DNA of 64,000 nucleotides from Competibacter_A sp037045535 (GTDB lineage Bacteria > Pseudomonadota > Gammaproteobacteria > Competibacterales > Competibacteraceae). Location of the stretch: contig JBAOHI010000073.1 of the NCBI GenBank assembly GCA_037045535.1, positions 248,001-312,000 on the forward strand. The letters are read 5' to 3'. Position 1 is the stretch's first letter. Each line of letters starts with the position of its first letter. The translations under genes and the position numbers were made by a program. The notes beneath the pieces are model-generated. The model was given only the letters and a program-made list of their open reading frames with translations. It made no database searches and had not been told where the DNA came from. Below are positions 9,373 to 19,556 of the stretch, piece by piece.

Positions 9373-12300
9373 ATGGAAATCAAGACAATGGCGCAGAAAG
9401 ACACCTCTCATCAGCATCACCGCAAGTTTGATCCCGAAGCCGAGGATTCCCTGGTAAAACTCGCCAGATTGGTCCGCCCTGGTTCAGAGGTCCTGGACAT
9501 CAGTGCTGGAACGGGGGCGTTAGCCGCCCACCTCGCCGAGCAGCGAGCTTGCTACGTGGATGGCATCAAGGGCAACCAAGCGTGCGCAGCGCAGGGATTG
9601 CGAGTTTTTCGCTCGCTCTGGGTAGCAGACCTTAACCTGGATGACCCCATCGCTCTGGTGGGTGAGGCGCGCTATGACTTCATCATCTGCGCCGATATTA
9701 TCGAGTATCTCAATACGCCGGAGGCACTACTACGTCGCCTCCCGACGCTGCTCAAGCCAGAAGGGAGGTTGCTTCTGGCGGTTTTGAATGCGGCTTATGC
9801 CGGCCTGATCGCCGAGTTGATCAACGGCGAGCCGTGCTACCACCCAGAGGGTTTGCTGGATCGGACCCCTATTCGCCTTTTCACCCGCACGTCGTTGCGG
9901 CGACTTATCGACGAATGCGGCTGGCACGAGATCTCTTCCGATCGGGTCAGGGTACCGATCGGTCAAAGTGAGTTTTCGCCCGAGACTCTCGCCACCTTGG
10001 CCGAACCGGTGCGCAAATGCTTGCTCGCGAGCGAAGATGCTGAAACCTATCAGTTCATCTTCGAGTGCGCGCCCCAGACCGCAGAGTTAGCCGCGTCCGC
10101 CCCTGTAATTGTCCCGGTGCCGCGCCCAGCTCCGGTGGACATCATCGTACCGGTCTACGCCGGCTTGGATGAGACTCAGGCCTGTATCGAGTCCGTTCTA
10201 GCCGCGCCAGTCAGGGTGGCCTTCGAGTTAGTGGTCATCGATGATTGCGGACCCGATCCGGCTCTGCGGGACTGGCTGCGGCAACTCGCCGCGAAAGGAA
10301 GTCTGACCCTGTTGGAGAATCCGCGTAATCAGGGCTACGTGATCTCCGCGAACCGTGGCATGGCTCTGCACCCAGACCGGGACGTCGTTCTACTGAACAG
10401 TGACACCGAGGTGGCAAACGATTGGCTCGACCGGCTCCGGGCCGCGGCCTATCAAGCTCCGGACGTGGGCACGGTGACTCCATTTGCGAATAGCGGCGCA
10501 ACCATTTGCAGCTACCCCCTGTTCTGTTCGGACAATTCGCTTCCGGATGGTTGGGATATCGCGGCGCTTGATGCTCTGATGCTGGCGACCAACCCCGGAG
10601 CCGGCGTGGATCTGCCGACTTCCGTAGGCTATTGCACCTATCTCCGGCGTGACTGCCTGGAGGCAGTCGGATTCTTCGACGCAGAGGCATTCGGGCGCGG
10701 TTATGGCGAGGAAAACGACTTCAGCATGCGCGCTCGTTACCGTGGATGGCGCCATCGCTTGGCGGCCGATGTCTTCGTGGGCCATCGCGGCGGTGTGAGC
10801 TTTGGCGACGACAAGGCCGCACTGGTGGCAAAAGCCCGGACGGCAATCCGCGAGCGTCACCCAGCCTACGACCTGATAGTGGCAGAGCACGTCCGGGAGG
10901 ATCCGGCGCGAGACCTGCGCGAGCGGGTCGACTGGCAGCGCCTGGCCCGCTCACCCCGGCAACGCCTATTGTTCATCACTCACGACCTCGGTGGCGGCGT
11001 GGAGCGAAACGTCCGTGATCTGGCCCGATGGTTGGAGCCTTGGGCTGAGGTCTTGGTGCTACGGCCTGCGCGTGACGGCGAGTTGACGCTCTCCTGGCAA
11101 CGCACGGGCGAAGCAGCTGCGCTTGCTTTCCAGCGGGAAATCGATCTCGACCGTTTAATCGATCTGCTGCGTGTGCTGCGTATCAAGCGCGCCCACGTGC
11201 ATCACCTGATCGGCTTGGAGGACGTGGCCCAGCAGGTTCTGGACGCTCTAGCGATACCCTACGATCTAACCGTGCATGATTTTTTACCGGTGTGTCCCCG
11301 CATCAACTTGATCGATAGCGCCGGGCGCTTCTGCGATCAGCCGCCGGAAGAAGTGTGCGAGCGCTGCCTGGCGGCTGATCCGCAGGCCCGATCCCGGGAT
11401 ATTGTCGCCTGGCGCGCTACCCAGGGAGCCTGGCTCTTCGGTGCCGCGCGGGTGCTGACACCCAGTCGCGATACTGCCGCACGACTGCGGCGCGTCTGGC
11501 CCAAGCTATCGGTGCGAGTCGCTACCCATGACCAGCTACCCAGTCCCCTGAACTACCCGGCGCCCCAGCCGCCACGCTGGTACCCCGACATGCCTTTGCG
11601 CGTCGTCGTGCTCGGCCAGTTATCGTCAGCCAAAGGGATTGATCTGTTGGCAGCCTGCGCCGCGGATGCAGCGGCCCGCAACCTTCCGCTGGAGTTTCAT
11701 CTGGTGGGGCAACCGTTGGGGCCAGTGCCCTCCCCAGCCCAAGCCCCACTATTCGTTCATGGCGCTTACCCGGAGACGGAGCTTGCAGGGCGTTTACAGT
11801 TTTTGTCCCCTCACTTGGCGTGGTTTCCGGCCCGTTGGCCGGAAACCTGGAGCTACACCCTCAGCGCTTGCCTACAGGCCGGACTGCCGGTAGTGGCGCC
11901 CATGTTGGGCGCGTTCCCCGAGCGGCTGGCGGAACGGCCATGGTCTCGCTTGCTCCCAATCGGGCTGTCACCGGATGCCACGAACGATCACTTGCTAGCA
12001 TTCGCCAGCCAACACCTCGCGACCCCAGATAATCCTGGCCAGATCGATCCGCGCCCGCCTCATCCTGACGAGGAACGATCGTTCGACTATGGAACGGAGT
12101 ATTTGGAACCCCCTGACCATAGGCCGTCCCTACCTGCCACAGGGGTCGATAGTATCGACGCTGCCTTGTTGGTGGGACGCTCTGCTCGGCCGCGCCCGTT
12201 TGCCCTCTGGCAGAGCACCGGGCAACCGCTGCTCGATCAGATCGTGCGCCTGCGCGAGGAGAACGATGCCTTTCGGGGGGGCGTGGCCGAATACACTGCA

Positions 12301-14778
12301 CTCATCACCACGCAGATGGAGGATGCGGTACGCGCATGGAGCGAATTGGCCAACCATCGCGCCGAGCGCGCCGAACTGTTGGCTCGGGCGGAGCACGCTG
12401 AGGAACAGTTGACGCTGGCGCAAGCCGATCTGGCCCAGTACACCCATTACGCCCAATCGCTGGAGCACGAATACGCGCATGAAAAGCGTAACGCCCAAGC
12501 CATCGCCGATGCATTGCAGCGACGAGACGCCGAGATCGACGTAATTTTCCACTCTTTGTCTTGGCGGTTAACGCGGCCGGTGCGAGGCGCCGGCCGCGCG
12601 CTCCGTGCGCTCCGGGCAAGGCTGGTCCCTGCGGCCCAGATCCTCTGGCGGCGCATCCCCATCCCGGCACAAGTCCGCTACCGGGCGAAGAGCGCGGTAT
12701 TTCGGGTTGCCGCACCATTGTTTCGGGGGACCACCGCTTACGCCGCATGGATAGAGCAAGCTCGCTGGGCGGAGCAGGGGCAGATCGCCATAGGAACGAT
12801 CCGTCGGAGCCACGCAGCCGAACCGGTGGTGGAGGAACTGCGGATTCCCGGCGGAGTTGCCCCAGAGCCGCAGGTATCGGTTGTCATCCCGGTTTACAAC
12901 AAGATCGACTACACGCTGGCCTGCCTCGACTCTATCGCCCGCCACCCGCCGCAGGCCTCAATCGAGATACTGGTGGTGGACGATGGATCCTCCGACACCA
13001 CCGCGACACGGCTCGCTTCCCGCGACGATATCCGCTACCTGCGCAACCCGAAAAACCTTGGCTTTGTCGGGTCCTGTAACCGTGGCGCCCAAGCGGCACG
13101 GGGTGAGTTTATTTTGTTTTTGAACAACGATACGGTGGTCCTGGAAGGTTGGCTCGACCATCTGGTACAGACCTTTGCCGATGTGCCGGACGCGGGCTTG
13201 GTGGGCAGCAAGCTGCTTTACCCGGACGGCCGTCTTCAGGAGGCGGGCGGCATCGTCTGGGCGGATGCCAGCGGATGGAATTGGGGGCGACTTGCTGACC
13301 CGTCCGCACCTGAATTCAACTTCATGCGCGATGTTGACTACTGCTCCGGGGCGAGCCTACTTATCCGCCGGAGGCTTTTCACCGATCTGGGCGGCTTCGA
13401 TGAGCGCTATGCGCCCGCCTATTACGAGGATACCGACCTGGCGTTCGCGGTGCGAGCGCAGGGTTTGCGGGTGCTTTACCAGCCATTATCCCGGGTCGTT
13501 CACTACGAGGGCATCAGCGCTGGTACGGACCTGACCAGCGGCATGAAAGCCTATCAGGTGCGCAATCGGGAGCGTTTCCAGGAAAAGTGGGGAACGGCAC
13601 TCGTGGCTCATGGCGACCCGGACACTCCTCCTCTGTGGCTCTCGGCTGATCGTCGCGTCCGCGGCCGCATCCTTGTCATCGACGCCTGCACGCCGACACC
13701 GGACCAGGATGCCGGATCCCTCGACATGGTGAATTATCTGCGCACGCTGATCGGCTTTGGCTACCGAGTGACGTTCATTCCGGAAAGCGATCTATTGCAC
13801 TTCGGACGCTATACCACGACGCTGCAGGCGATGGGCGTCGAGTGCCTGTATCACCCATATATCACTTCTGGGGGTCAGGTGATCGAAAAGCGTGGTAATG
13901 AATTCGACGCGATAATGCTGGTCCGCGTTACGGTCGCCTTTCACCTGATAGCCAAGGTCAGGGCGTGCTGCCCGCGCGCGCGAATCATCTTCAATACCGT
14001 CGATCTCCATTTTCTACGGGAGCAACGGCTTGCGACGCTGGAAACCGGCTGCGCCTCTAGCCCAAAAGCCGAGGAAATGAAACGTAAAGAACTCGCCGTG
14101 ATGGCCCGTGCGGATGTCACCATCGTCATCAGCCCGGCCGAACAGGAATTGCTAGCGCGCGAAGCGCCCGCTGCCCGTGTATGTGTCATTCCTTTGACGT
14201 GCGAGATCCCCGGACGCCGTGCTGGCTACGAAGCCCGCTCCGGTATAGTCTTCATCGGGAGCTTCCGTCATCCCCCGAATATCGACGCCATGATCTGGTT
14301 CTGCGCGGAGATCTGGCCATTGATCCGGCCTCGATTGCCGGGGGTAGAGATCTCGATCGTCGGCAGTCACATGACACCCGAGGTCCAGGCCCTGGAAGGG
14401 AATGGAGTCCACATTCTCGGCTTCGTGGAAGATATCGAACCAATCTTTTCCCGTACCCGTCTCTCGGTCGCGCCCCTGCGCTATGGGGCAGGACAAAAGG
14501 GCAAGGTGGTCACGAGCTTAAGCTATGGAGTTCCCTGTGTCCTAACGAAGGTTGCCGCCGAGGGACTCGGGCTCGGCGACGATGAGGGGGCGTTGTGCGC
14601 CGATGAACCCACCGACTTCGCGGATGCCGTCATACGGCTGTACCAGAACCAAGACTTATGGCAGTGCCTCTCCGATGGTGGGCTAGCGCGGGTCGAGCAG
14701 GAGTTTTCGATCAATGCCAACCGCAAGAAGCTCGCAGAGCTGCTGACCGGTCTCAATTTGCCAGTCGCCGGCTTCTGA
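9373..14778 (+). CDS. Giant multidomain glycosyltransferase (methyltransferase-GT2-GT4-coiled coil-GT2-GT4)
   Basis: A 1801-residue uninterrupted protein. Visible modules, by approximate residue: 30-235, class I SAM methyltransferase (motif I EVLDISAGTGALAAHL); 252-500, GT2 glycosyltransferase (VDIIVPVYAGLDE, acidic LLNSDTEV); 529-880, GT-B-like segment (LLFITHDLGGGVERNVRDL); 955-1065, coiled coil ending in SLSWRLTRPVR, a hallmark of polysaccharide glycosyltransferases; 1167-1400, second GT2 (VSVVIPVYNKIDYTLACL, LVVDDGSSD, LFLNNDTVV); 1430-1800, GT4 domain (GIVFIGSFRHPPNIDAMIW, APLRYGAGQKGKV). Such proteins assemble O-antigen, capsule or S-layer glycans on the cytoplasmic side. The acceptor and sugars cannot be read from sequence. 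No glycan-cluster neighbours are in view. ATG 9373 is used; 9388 is an alternative. Confidence 0.88.
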   Translation: MEIKTMAQKDTSHQHHRKFDPEAEDSLVKLARLVRPGSEVLDISAGTGALAAHLAEQRACYVDGIKGNQACAAQGLRVFRSLWVADLNLDDPIALVGEARYDFIICADIIEYLNTPEALLRRLPTLLKPEGRLLLAVLNAAYAGLIAELINGEPCYHPEGLLDRTPIRLFTRTSLRRLIDECGWHEISSDRVRVPIGQSEFSPETLATLAEPVRKCLLASEDAETYQFIFECAPQTAELAASAPVIVPVPRPAPVDIIVPVYAGLDETQACIESVLAAPVRVAFELVVIDDCGPDPALRDWLRQLAAKGSLTLLENPRNQGYVISANRGMALHPDRDVVLLNSDTEVANDWLDRLRAAAYQAPDVGTVTPFANSGATICSYPLFCSDNSLPDGWDIAALDALMLATNPGAGVDLPTSVGYCTYLRRDCLEAVGFFDAEAFGRGYGEENDFSMRARYRGWRHRLAADVFVGHRGGVSFGDDKAALVAKARTAIRERHPAYDLIVAEHVREDPARDLRERVDWQRLARSPRQRLLFITHDLGGGVERNVRDLARWLEPWAEVLVLRPARDGELTLSWQRTGEAAALAFQREIDLDRLIDLLRVLRIKRAHVHHLIGLEDVAQQVLDALAIPYDLTVHDFLPVCPRINLIDSAGRFCDQPPEEVCERCLAADPQARSRDIVAWRATQGAWLFGAARVLTPSRDTAARLRRVWPKLSVRVATHDQLPSPLNYPAPQPPRWYPDMPLRVVVLGQLSSAKGIDLLAACAADAAARNLPLEFHLVGQPLGPVPSPAQAPLFVHGAYPETELAGRLQFLSPHLAWFPARWPETWSYTLSACLQAGLPVVAPMLGAFPERLAERPWSRLLPIGLSPDATNDHLLAFASQHLATPDNPGQIDPRPPHPDEERSFDYGTEYLEPPDHRPSLPATGVDSIDAALLVGRSARPRPFALWQSTGQPLLDQIVRLREENDAFRGGVAEYTALITTQMEDAVRAWSELANHRAERAELLARAEHAEEQLTLAQADLAQYTHYAQSLEHEYAHEKRNAQAIADALQRRDAEIDVIFHSLSWRLTRPVRGAGRALRALRARLVPAAQILWRRIPIPAQVRYRAKSAVFRVAAPLFRGTTAYAAWIEQARWAEQGQIAIGTIRRSHAAEPVVEELRIPGGVAPEPQVSVVIPVYNKIDYTLACLDSIARHPPQASIEILVVDDGSSDTTATRLASRDDIRYLRNPKNLGFVGSCNRGAQAARGEFILFLNNDTVVLEGWLDHLVQTFADVPDAGLVGSKLLYPDGRLQEAGGIVWADASGWNWGRLADPSAPEFNFMRDVDYCSGASLLIRRRLFTDLGGFDERYAPAYYEDTDLAFAVRAQGLRVLYQPLSRVVHYEGISAGTDLTSGMKAYQVRNRERFQEKWGTALVAHGDPDTPPLWLSADRRVRGRILVIDACTPTPDQDAGSLDMVNYLRTLIGFGYRVTFIPESDLLHFGRYTTTLQAMGVECLYHPYITSGGQVIEKRGNEFDAIMLVRVTVAFHLIAKVRACCPRARIIFNTVDLHFLREQRLATLETGCASSPKAEEMKRKELAVMARADVTIVISPAEQELLAREAPAARVCVIPLTCEIPGRRAGYEARSGIVFIGSFRHPPNIDAMIWFCAEIWPLIRPRLPGVEISIVGSHMTPEVQALEGNGVHILGFVEDIEPIFSRTRLSVAPLRYGAGQKGKVVTSLSYGVPCVLTKVAAEGLGLGDDEGALCADEPTDFADAVIRLYQNQDLWQCLSDGGLARVEQEFSINANRKKLAELLTGLNLPVAGF

Positions 14779-15069
14779 ACGCGACCGAGGTAATATTCTT
14801 GACGTGGATATCCATATCGATCACCTTATCATAAGGTATTGATTATAAATTATTTGATATATCGATATCCGCGCCTGAAGCATTGCCCGGTTTGCAAATC
14901 GGTGCTTAGAACCAGCGCGACTACCTCCGCCCAACGGGACTTTCCCGATGTTCGGTTCGCCCCGTCGCCAAATGGTCTCGCGACCAGAGACAGGCAAATC
15001 GGGAAGAAATTCGCGGAGGGGCCAGCATTAGCATTCTGAAGCGGCCCCGTTCGCCGTGAAATCTTCCAG
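14779..15069. other. Intergenic region with small palindrome, no gene seen
   Basis: The stretch is flanked by convergent genes. A 7-bp perfect inverted repeat, ACCTTAT-C-ATAAGGT at 14823-14837, followed by an AT-rich stretch, could be a weak terminator of the glycosyltransferase gene. The open frame at 14839-15039 has no recognisable product. Confidence 0.35.
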
Positions 15070-16257
15070 CTACCGCGCCCGCTGTAATGCTCGGATGCCC
15101 TGCTCTAACCCCTCCAGTGTCAGCGGATACATGCGCTCTCCCATCAGCTCCCGCACCATCTGGATCGACGGCACATAGCTCCAGCGGTTCTGCGACTGTG
15201 GATTCAACCAGATAGCCTGCGGCCATGTCGTCAGTAACCGGTTTAGCCATACATCCCCGGCCTCTGGATTGAAATGCTCGACACTGCCGCCCGGATAGCT
15301 GACCTCATACGGGCTCATGGTCGCATCACCGACCAGGATTAATTTATAGTCGTGTCCGAAGGTGTTGAGCACCGATACGGTGTCGGTTTTTTCGGTGTAG
15401 CGGCGGCGGTTGTCCTTCCACAGTCCTTCGTAGACCATGTTGTGGAAGTAAAAATACTCCAGGTGCTTGAACTCGCTGCGCGCCGCCGAGAACAATTCCT
15501 CGCAAACTCGGACATGATCGTCCATCGAGCCGCCGACATCCAAAAATAGCAGTACCTTCACCGCGTTGTGTCGTTCCGGCACCATCTTCAACTCCAGGTA
15601 GCCAGCGTTGCGCGCAGTGGAACGAATGGTGTCGTCGAGATCCAGTTCCTGGGCCGCTCCCTCGCGAGCGAATCGACGCAGACGCCGCAAGGCGATCTTG
15701 ATGTTGCGGGTGCCAAGCTCCAGGGTATCATCCAGGTTGCGGAATTCGCGGCGATCCCAGACCTTGACCGCCCGGCGATGGCGCGACACGTCCTGACCGA
15801 TGCGGATGCCTTCCGGGTTGTAACCGTAGGCGCCGAAGGGTGAAGTACCGGCGGTGCCGATCCACTTGTTGCCGCCCTGATGACGCCCTTCCTGTTCAGC
15901 CAATCGCTGGGCGAAGGTTTCCATCAGCTTTTCCCAGCCACCCATCGACTCGATCAGCTGCTGATCTTCTTCACTCAGGGTCAATTCCGCCAACTTGTGC
16001 AGCCATTCCAACGGCACCTTGGCGCCGATCATCTCGTCGAACAGCGTCTCCAGCCCCTTGAAATGACTACCGAAGACTTGATCGAAACGATCGTAATGGC
16101 GCTCGTCCTTCACCAGCGCCGCCCGCGCCAGGTAGTAGAACTCTTCGATGCTGTGCGCGGTGACTCGCTGACTCAGCGCCTCCAGTAAGATCAGAAACTC
16201 GGTCAACGTGACCGGCACGCCGGCCTTGCGCAGCTTAAAGAAAAATTCGGTCATCAT
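15070..16257 (-). CDS. VWA domain-containing CoxE-like protein
   Basis: A 395-residue protein with a C-terminal von Willebrand factor A domain. The metal-ion-dependent adhesion site is DVGGSMDD (DxGxS) following AVKVLLFL. The N-terminal half is helical and conserved in CoxE-type partners of MoxR ATPases (starts MMTEFFFKLRKAGVPVTLTE). MoxR/VWA pairs act as chaperone systems that insert metals or mature enzyme complexes. The MoxR gene lies immediately upstream on the same strand (stop to start 48 bp), so they form a two-gene operon. The client is unknown, and no oxidoreductase cluster is adjacent. Confidence 0.88.
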   Translation of the reverse strand: MMTEFFFKLRKAGVPVTLTEFLILLEALSQRVTAHSIEEFYYLARAALVKDERHYDRFDQVFGSHFKGLETLFDEMIGAKVPLEWLHKLAELTLSEEDQQLIESMGGWEKLMETFAQRLAEQEGRHQGGNKWIGTAGTSPFGAYGYNPEGIRIGQDVSRHRRAVKVWDRREFRNLDDTLELGTRNIKIALRRLRRFAREGAAQELDLDDTIRSTARNAGYLELKMVPERHNAVKVLLFLDVGGSMDDHVRVCEELFSAARSEFKHLEYFYFHNMVYEGLWKDNRRRYTEKTDTVSVLNTFGHDYKLILVGDATMSPYEVSYPGGSVEHFNPEAGDVWLNRLLTTWPQAIWLNPQSQNRWSYVPSIQMVRELMGERMYPLTLEGLEQGIRALQRAR

Positions 16258-16305
16258 CGGGAAACCCTCGCGCCCGTCCTCCTTCCTTCACCGAGAGGAG
16301 CCATA

Positions 16306-17157
16306 TCAATCCTTCTTGCGCCTCGACATGAATAGCAGCCGCTCGAACAGATGCACGTCTTGCTCATTCTTTAGCAACGCACCGTACAGTGGCGGAATCA
16401 GCTTGTGCTGATCCCCGCGCAGCGCCTCGGGTGGAATCTCTTCCGCCACCAACAACTTGATCCAATCCAGCAGTTCCGAGGTAGACGGCCGTTTCTTCAA
16501 GCCCGGCACGTCGCGAATCTCGAAAAAGGTTTCCAGCGCCTCGCTCAGCAACCGCTTTTTCAAGTCCGGATAATGAACGTTGATGATCCGTTCCATCGTT
16601 TCCTTATCGGGAAAGCGGATGTAGTGGAAAAAGCAGCGGCGCAGAAAAGCGTCCGGTAACTCCTTCTCGTTGTTACTGGTGATGATGATGATGGGTCGAT
16701 GCCGAGCGTTGACCACCTGCCGCGTTTCGTAGACGAAAAACTCCATGCGGTCGAGTTCGTGCAACAGATCGTTAGGAAACTCGATGTCAGCTTTGTCGAT
16801 CTCGTCGATTAACAATACTGGCTGGACATCGGTGGTAAACGCTTCCCACAGCTTGCCCTTAACGATGTAGTTGCTGATATCGTGGACCCGTTCGTCGCCT
16901 AGTTGCGAATCGCGCAGCCGCGACACGGCATCGTACTCGTACAAGCCCTGCTGGGCCTTGGTGGTGGATTTGATGTGCCATTGCAGGAACGGCCGGTTCA
17001 GGGCAAGGGCGACTTCCTCGGCCAGTTGGGTCTTGCCGGTACCCGGCTCGCCCTTCACCAGCAACGGCCGGCCCAAGGTGACGGCGGCATTCACCGCCAT
17101 CATCAGATCGTCGGTGGCAACGTAACGGTCGGTTCCACGAAAACGCGATTCGGACAT
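16306..17157 (-). CDS. MoxR-family AAA+ ATPase
   Basis: A 283-residue AAA+ ATPase with Walker A GEPGTGKT (Lys42), Walker B LLIDEIDKAD, sensor 1 in IIIITSNNEKELPDAF, and a sensor 2-type C-terminal lid. It matches the MoxR subgroup that pairs with VWA proteins. ATG 17157 (MSESRFRGTD) was chosen; the open frame continues to 17250 but adds a non-conserved stretch. It is first in an operon with the CoxE-like gene at 15070-16257 and is predicted to power conformational work on an unknown client with that partner. Confidence 0.9.
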   Translation of the reverse strand: MSESRFRGTDRYVATDDLMMAVNAAVTLGRPLLVKGEPGTGKTQLAEEVALALNRPFLQWHIKSTTKAQQGLYEYDAVSRLRDSQLGDERVHDISNYIVKGKLWEAFTTDVQPVLLIDEIDKADIEFPNDLLHELDRMEFFVYETRQVVNARHRPIIIITSNNEKELPDAFLRRCFFHYIRFPDKETMERIINVHYPDLKKRLLSEALETFFEIRDVPGLKKRPSTSELLDWIKLLVAEEIPPEALRGDQHKLIPPLYGALLKNEQDVHLFERLLFMSRRKKD

Positions 17158-17409
17158 GAGGAACGGTTCTCCCAAGGCGCGGCAGCGGTGATTTTGCAAA
17201 GCACATTGTTGGACAGGCGGGGCGGAAGATACAAGCGGGCTGGAGCGCATCCCCGACTCAGTCGTTCGACCAAGGTCGCTCTGATATAAGAAAGCGCTAT
17301 TTCTAATTGCAAATTTATTATGCTGCCCACATAAGCTTTTTGATACTGTTAATGATGGATGCGCTCTAACGTCTTAGGTTCCCCATTTCACAGCGCGCGA
17401 GGAAAAACG

Positions 17410-18327
17410 ATGAAAGCGAACACTATCCTGGAAACCATCGGCAATACCCCCCATGTCCGCATCAACCGGCTATTCTCGGATCGCAATGTGGAAGTTTGGA
17501 TGAAGCAAGAACGTACCAATCCCGGCGGCAGCATCAAGGACCGCATCGGACTGGCCATGGTCGAAGATGCCGAGCGGCATGGTGTCATCAAGCCAGATAC
17601 CGTCATCGTCGAACCCACTTCTGGTAATACCGGTATCGGCCTAGCCCTCGTGGCCGCCGCCAAGGGCTATCGTCTGATCCTGACCATGCCAGAATCCATG
17701 TCACTGGAGCGGCGGCGTTATCTGGCGGCGCTGGGCGCGGAGCTGGTACTCACCCCAAAGGAAAAAGGGATGCCGGGCGCCATCGAGAAAGCCCAAGATT
17801 TGGTCAAGGAAATACCGAATGCCTGGATGCCGCAGCAGTTTGAAAATCCTGCGAACGTCGAGATTCATCGCCGCACCACGGCCCAGGAAATTCTTAACGA
17901 TTTCCCTGAAGGACTGGATTATCTGATCACCGGTGTCGGGACTGGCGGCCACATCACCGGCTGCGCCGAGGTATTGAAGGAAAAATTTCCGAACCTCAAG
18001 GTGTTCGCAGTCGAACCGACCGCCTCGCCGGTACTGAGCGGCGGCCAGCGTGGTCCGCATCCGATTCAGGGGATCGGCGCCGGCTTTGTGCCAGCAGTGC
18101 TGAACACCGACATTCTGGATGGCATCATCCAGGTCGCCCACGAAAACGCATTCAAGTATGCCGTGCGCTGCGTCAAGGAAGAAGGGATCTTCATCGGCAT
18201 TTCCTCCGGGGCCTCGCTGGCCGCCATCGCCCAGAAATTACCAGAAATCCCAGACGGTAGCCGAATTTTGACCTTCTGCTACGACACCGGCGAACGCTAC
18301 TTGTCGGTGGGCGGCCTGTTCGACTAA
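17410..18327 (+). CDS. cysK: Cysteine synthase (O-acetylserine sulfhydrylase)
   Basis: A 305-residue PLP enzyme that makes cysteine from O-acetylserine and sulfide. The PLP Lys is Lys43 in NPGGSIKDR, the substrate-binding loop is PTSGNTGIGLA, and the phosphate-binding loop is GVGTGGHITG. GISSGASLAA near the C-terminus is also typical. Length and the segment FENPANVEIHRRTTAQEI favour CysK over CysM. The start is ATG 17410, preceded by GCGAGGAAAAACG; the frame is open to 17359 but without family similarity. It is divergent from moxR and convergent with hemW. Confidence 0.9.
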   Translation: MKANTILETIGNTPHVRINRLFSDRNVEVWMKQERTNPGGSIKDRIGLAMVEDAERHGVIKPDTVIVEPTSGNTGIGLALVAAAKGYRLILTMPESMSLERRRYLAALGAELVLTPKEKGMPGAIEKAQDLVKEIPNAWMPQQFENPANVEIHRRTTAQEILNDFPEGLDYLITGVGTGGHITGCAEVLKEKFPNLKVFAVEPTASPVLSGGQRGPHPIQGIGAGFVPAVLNTDILDGIIQVAHENAFKYAVRCVKEEGIFIGISSGASLAAIAQKLPEIPDGSRILTFCYDTGERYLSVGGLFD

Positions 18328-18374
18328 GCCACATGGCACAATCCAATTGCCGGCGGGGGCCGCAAGGCTTGCGA

Positions 18375-19556
18375 CTAATCGACCATAAACCCTTGCAGCA
18401 CGTCGTTCAAAAATCGCAAACCCAATTCGGTCGGTTGCAATCGCGCTGGGTCGGTTGCCAGCAACCCACGCTCCCGCGCCCGGCTCAGCGCCGGTTCCAG
18501 CGCGGCCAGCGGCAAGCCCGTTCGCTCCTTGAAGCGCTCGACCGGGACACCCTCGACCAAGCGCAGAGCGTTCATCAGGAATTCGACCGGTAGATCGGTT
18601 TCGCGAATCGGTTGATCGCCGCCGATGCCGGCTGGCGTGCCAGCACGTTTCAGATAATCACTTGGATGCTTGAGCTTCCAGATACGGTGAATCCGGCCCG
18701 TGGCAAGATCGGTCAGTTTGCCATGCGCGCCAGCACCGATGCCGAGATAATCGCCGAACTCCCAGTAGTTCAGGTTATGCCGGCAACGACTGCCTTCGCG
18801 AGCGTAGGCCGAAACCTCGTAACGTTCATAGCCGTACCGGGCCAATCTCGCCAAGGCGGATCGCTGGATGGCGTCGGTCGTCTCATCATCCGGTAGAGCC
18901 GGCGGCGCATGGTGAAAAGCCGTGTTCGGCTCGATAGTGAGTTGATAATACGACAGATGGGCCGGCTGCAACGCAATAGCGTTAGTGATATCGGCCAGCG
19001 CTCCTTCGACCGTCTGTCCCAGCAAGCCGAACATCAGATCCAGATTGAAATTCCCCAGTCCAGCAGCATGAGCAGCTTCGGCAGCAGCGATAGCGTCGCG
19101 GCGGTCGTGAATCCGGCCTAGCCGCTGCAATTGGCCATCATCGAAACTCTGCACCCCAATGGACAACCGATTGATGCCGATATCCCGAAATTCCGTAAAA
19201 CGCCCCCGCTCCACCGTGCCAGGGTTGGCTTCCAGAGTGACTTCCAAATCCGGGCCCAGCGACAAACAGGCGCGCAACCCCGACAGCAACCGTTCCAAGG
19301 ACTCGGCCGAAAACAGACTGGGCGTACCACCCCCCAAGAATAGGCTATCGATAGATCGACCCTGCACTCGAGGTAAATCTTGTTCCAGATCGGCCAGCAG
19401 CGCATCCACGTAAGCGCGCTCCGGGATTAACCCACGCGCTTGGTGGGAATTAAAATCGCAATAAGGACACTTATGGACACACCAAGGCAGGTGGACATAA
19501 AAGGTCAGTGGAATCGGCCTGACACCCATCGGCTCGCGCTTCGCAAATCCCGTCAA
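18375..19556 (-). CDS. hemW: Radical SAM family haem chaperone HemW
   Basis: A 393-residue HemN-like radical SAM protein with the cluster motif CVHKCPYC (Cys26, Cys30, Cys33) but without the fourth Cys of true HemN. LFLGGGTPSLF and GVQSFDDGQLQRLGRIHDR are the expected SAM-binding segments, and a HemN C-terminal domain follows. HemW proteins bind haem and deliver it to respiratory enzymes rather than oxidising coproporphyrinogen. ATG 19556 or the ATG nine codons later (19529) may be the start. In many gammaproteobacteria hemW follows rdgB and rph, which are nearby here. Confidence 0.9.
   Translation of the reverse strand: MTGFAKREPMGVRPIPLTFYVHLPWCVHKCPYCDFNSHQARGLIPERAYVDALLADLEQDLPRVQGRSIDSLFLGGGTPSLFSAESLERLLSGLRACLSLGPDLEVTLEANPGTVERGRFTEFRDIGINRLSIGVQSFDDGQLQRLGRIHDRRDAIAAAEAAHAAGLGNFNLDLMFGLLGQTVEGALADITNAIALQPAHLSYYQLTIEPNTAFHHAPPALPDDETTDAIQRSALARLARYGYERYEVSAYAREGSRCRHNLNYWEFGDYLGIGAGAHGKLTDLATGRIHRIWKLKHPSDYLKRAGTPAGIGGDQPIRETDLPVEFLMNALRLVEGVPVERFKERTGLPLAALEPALSRARERGLLATDPARLQPTELGLRFLNDVLQGFMVD

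Noticed and set aside
14839..15039. A 66-codon open frame after the glycosyltransferase
   Set aside because: No ribosome binding site or recognisable product; atypical composition.
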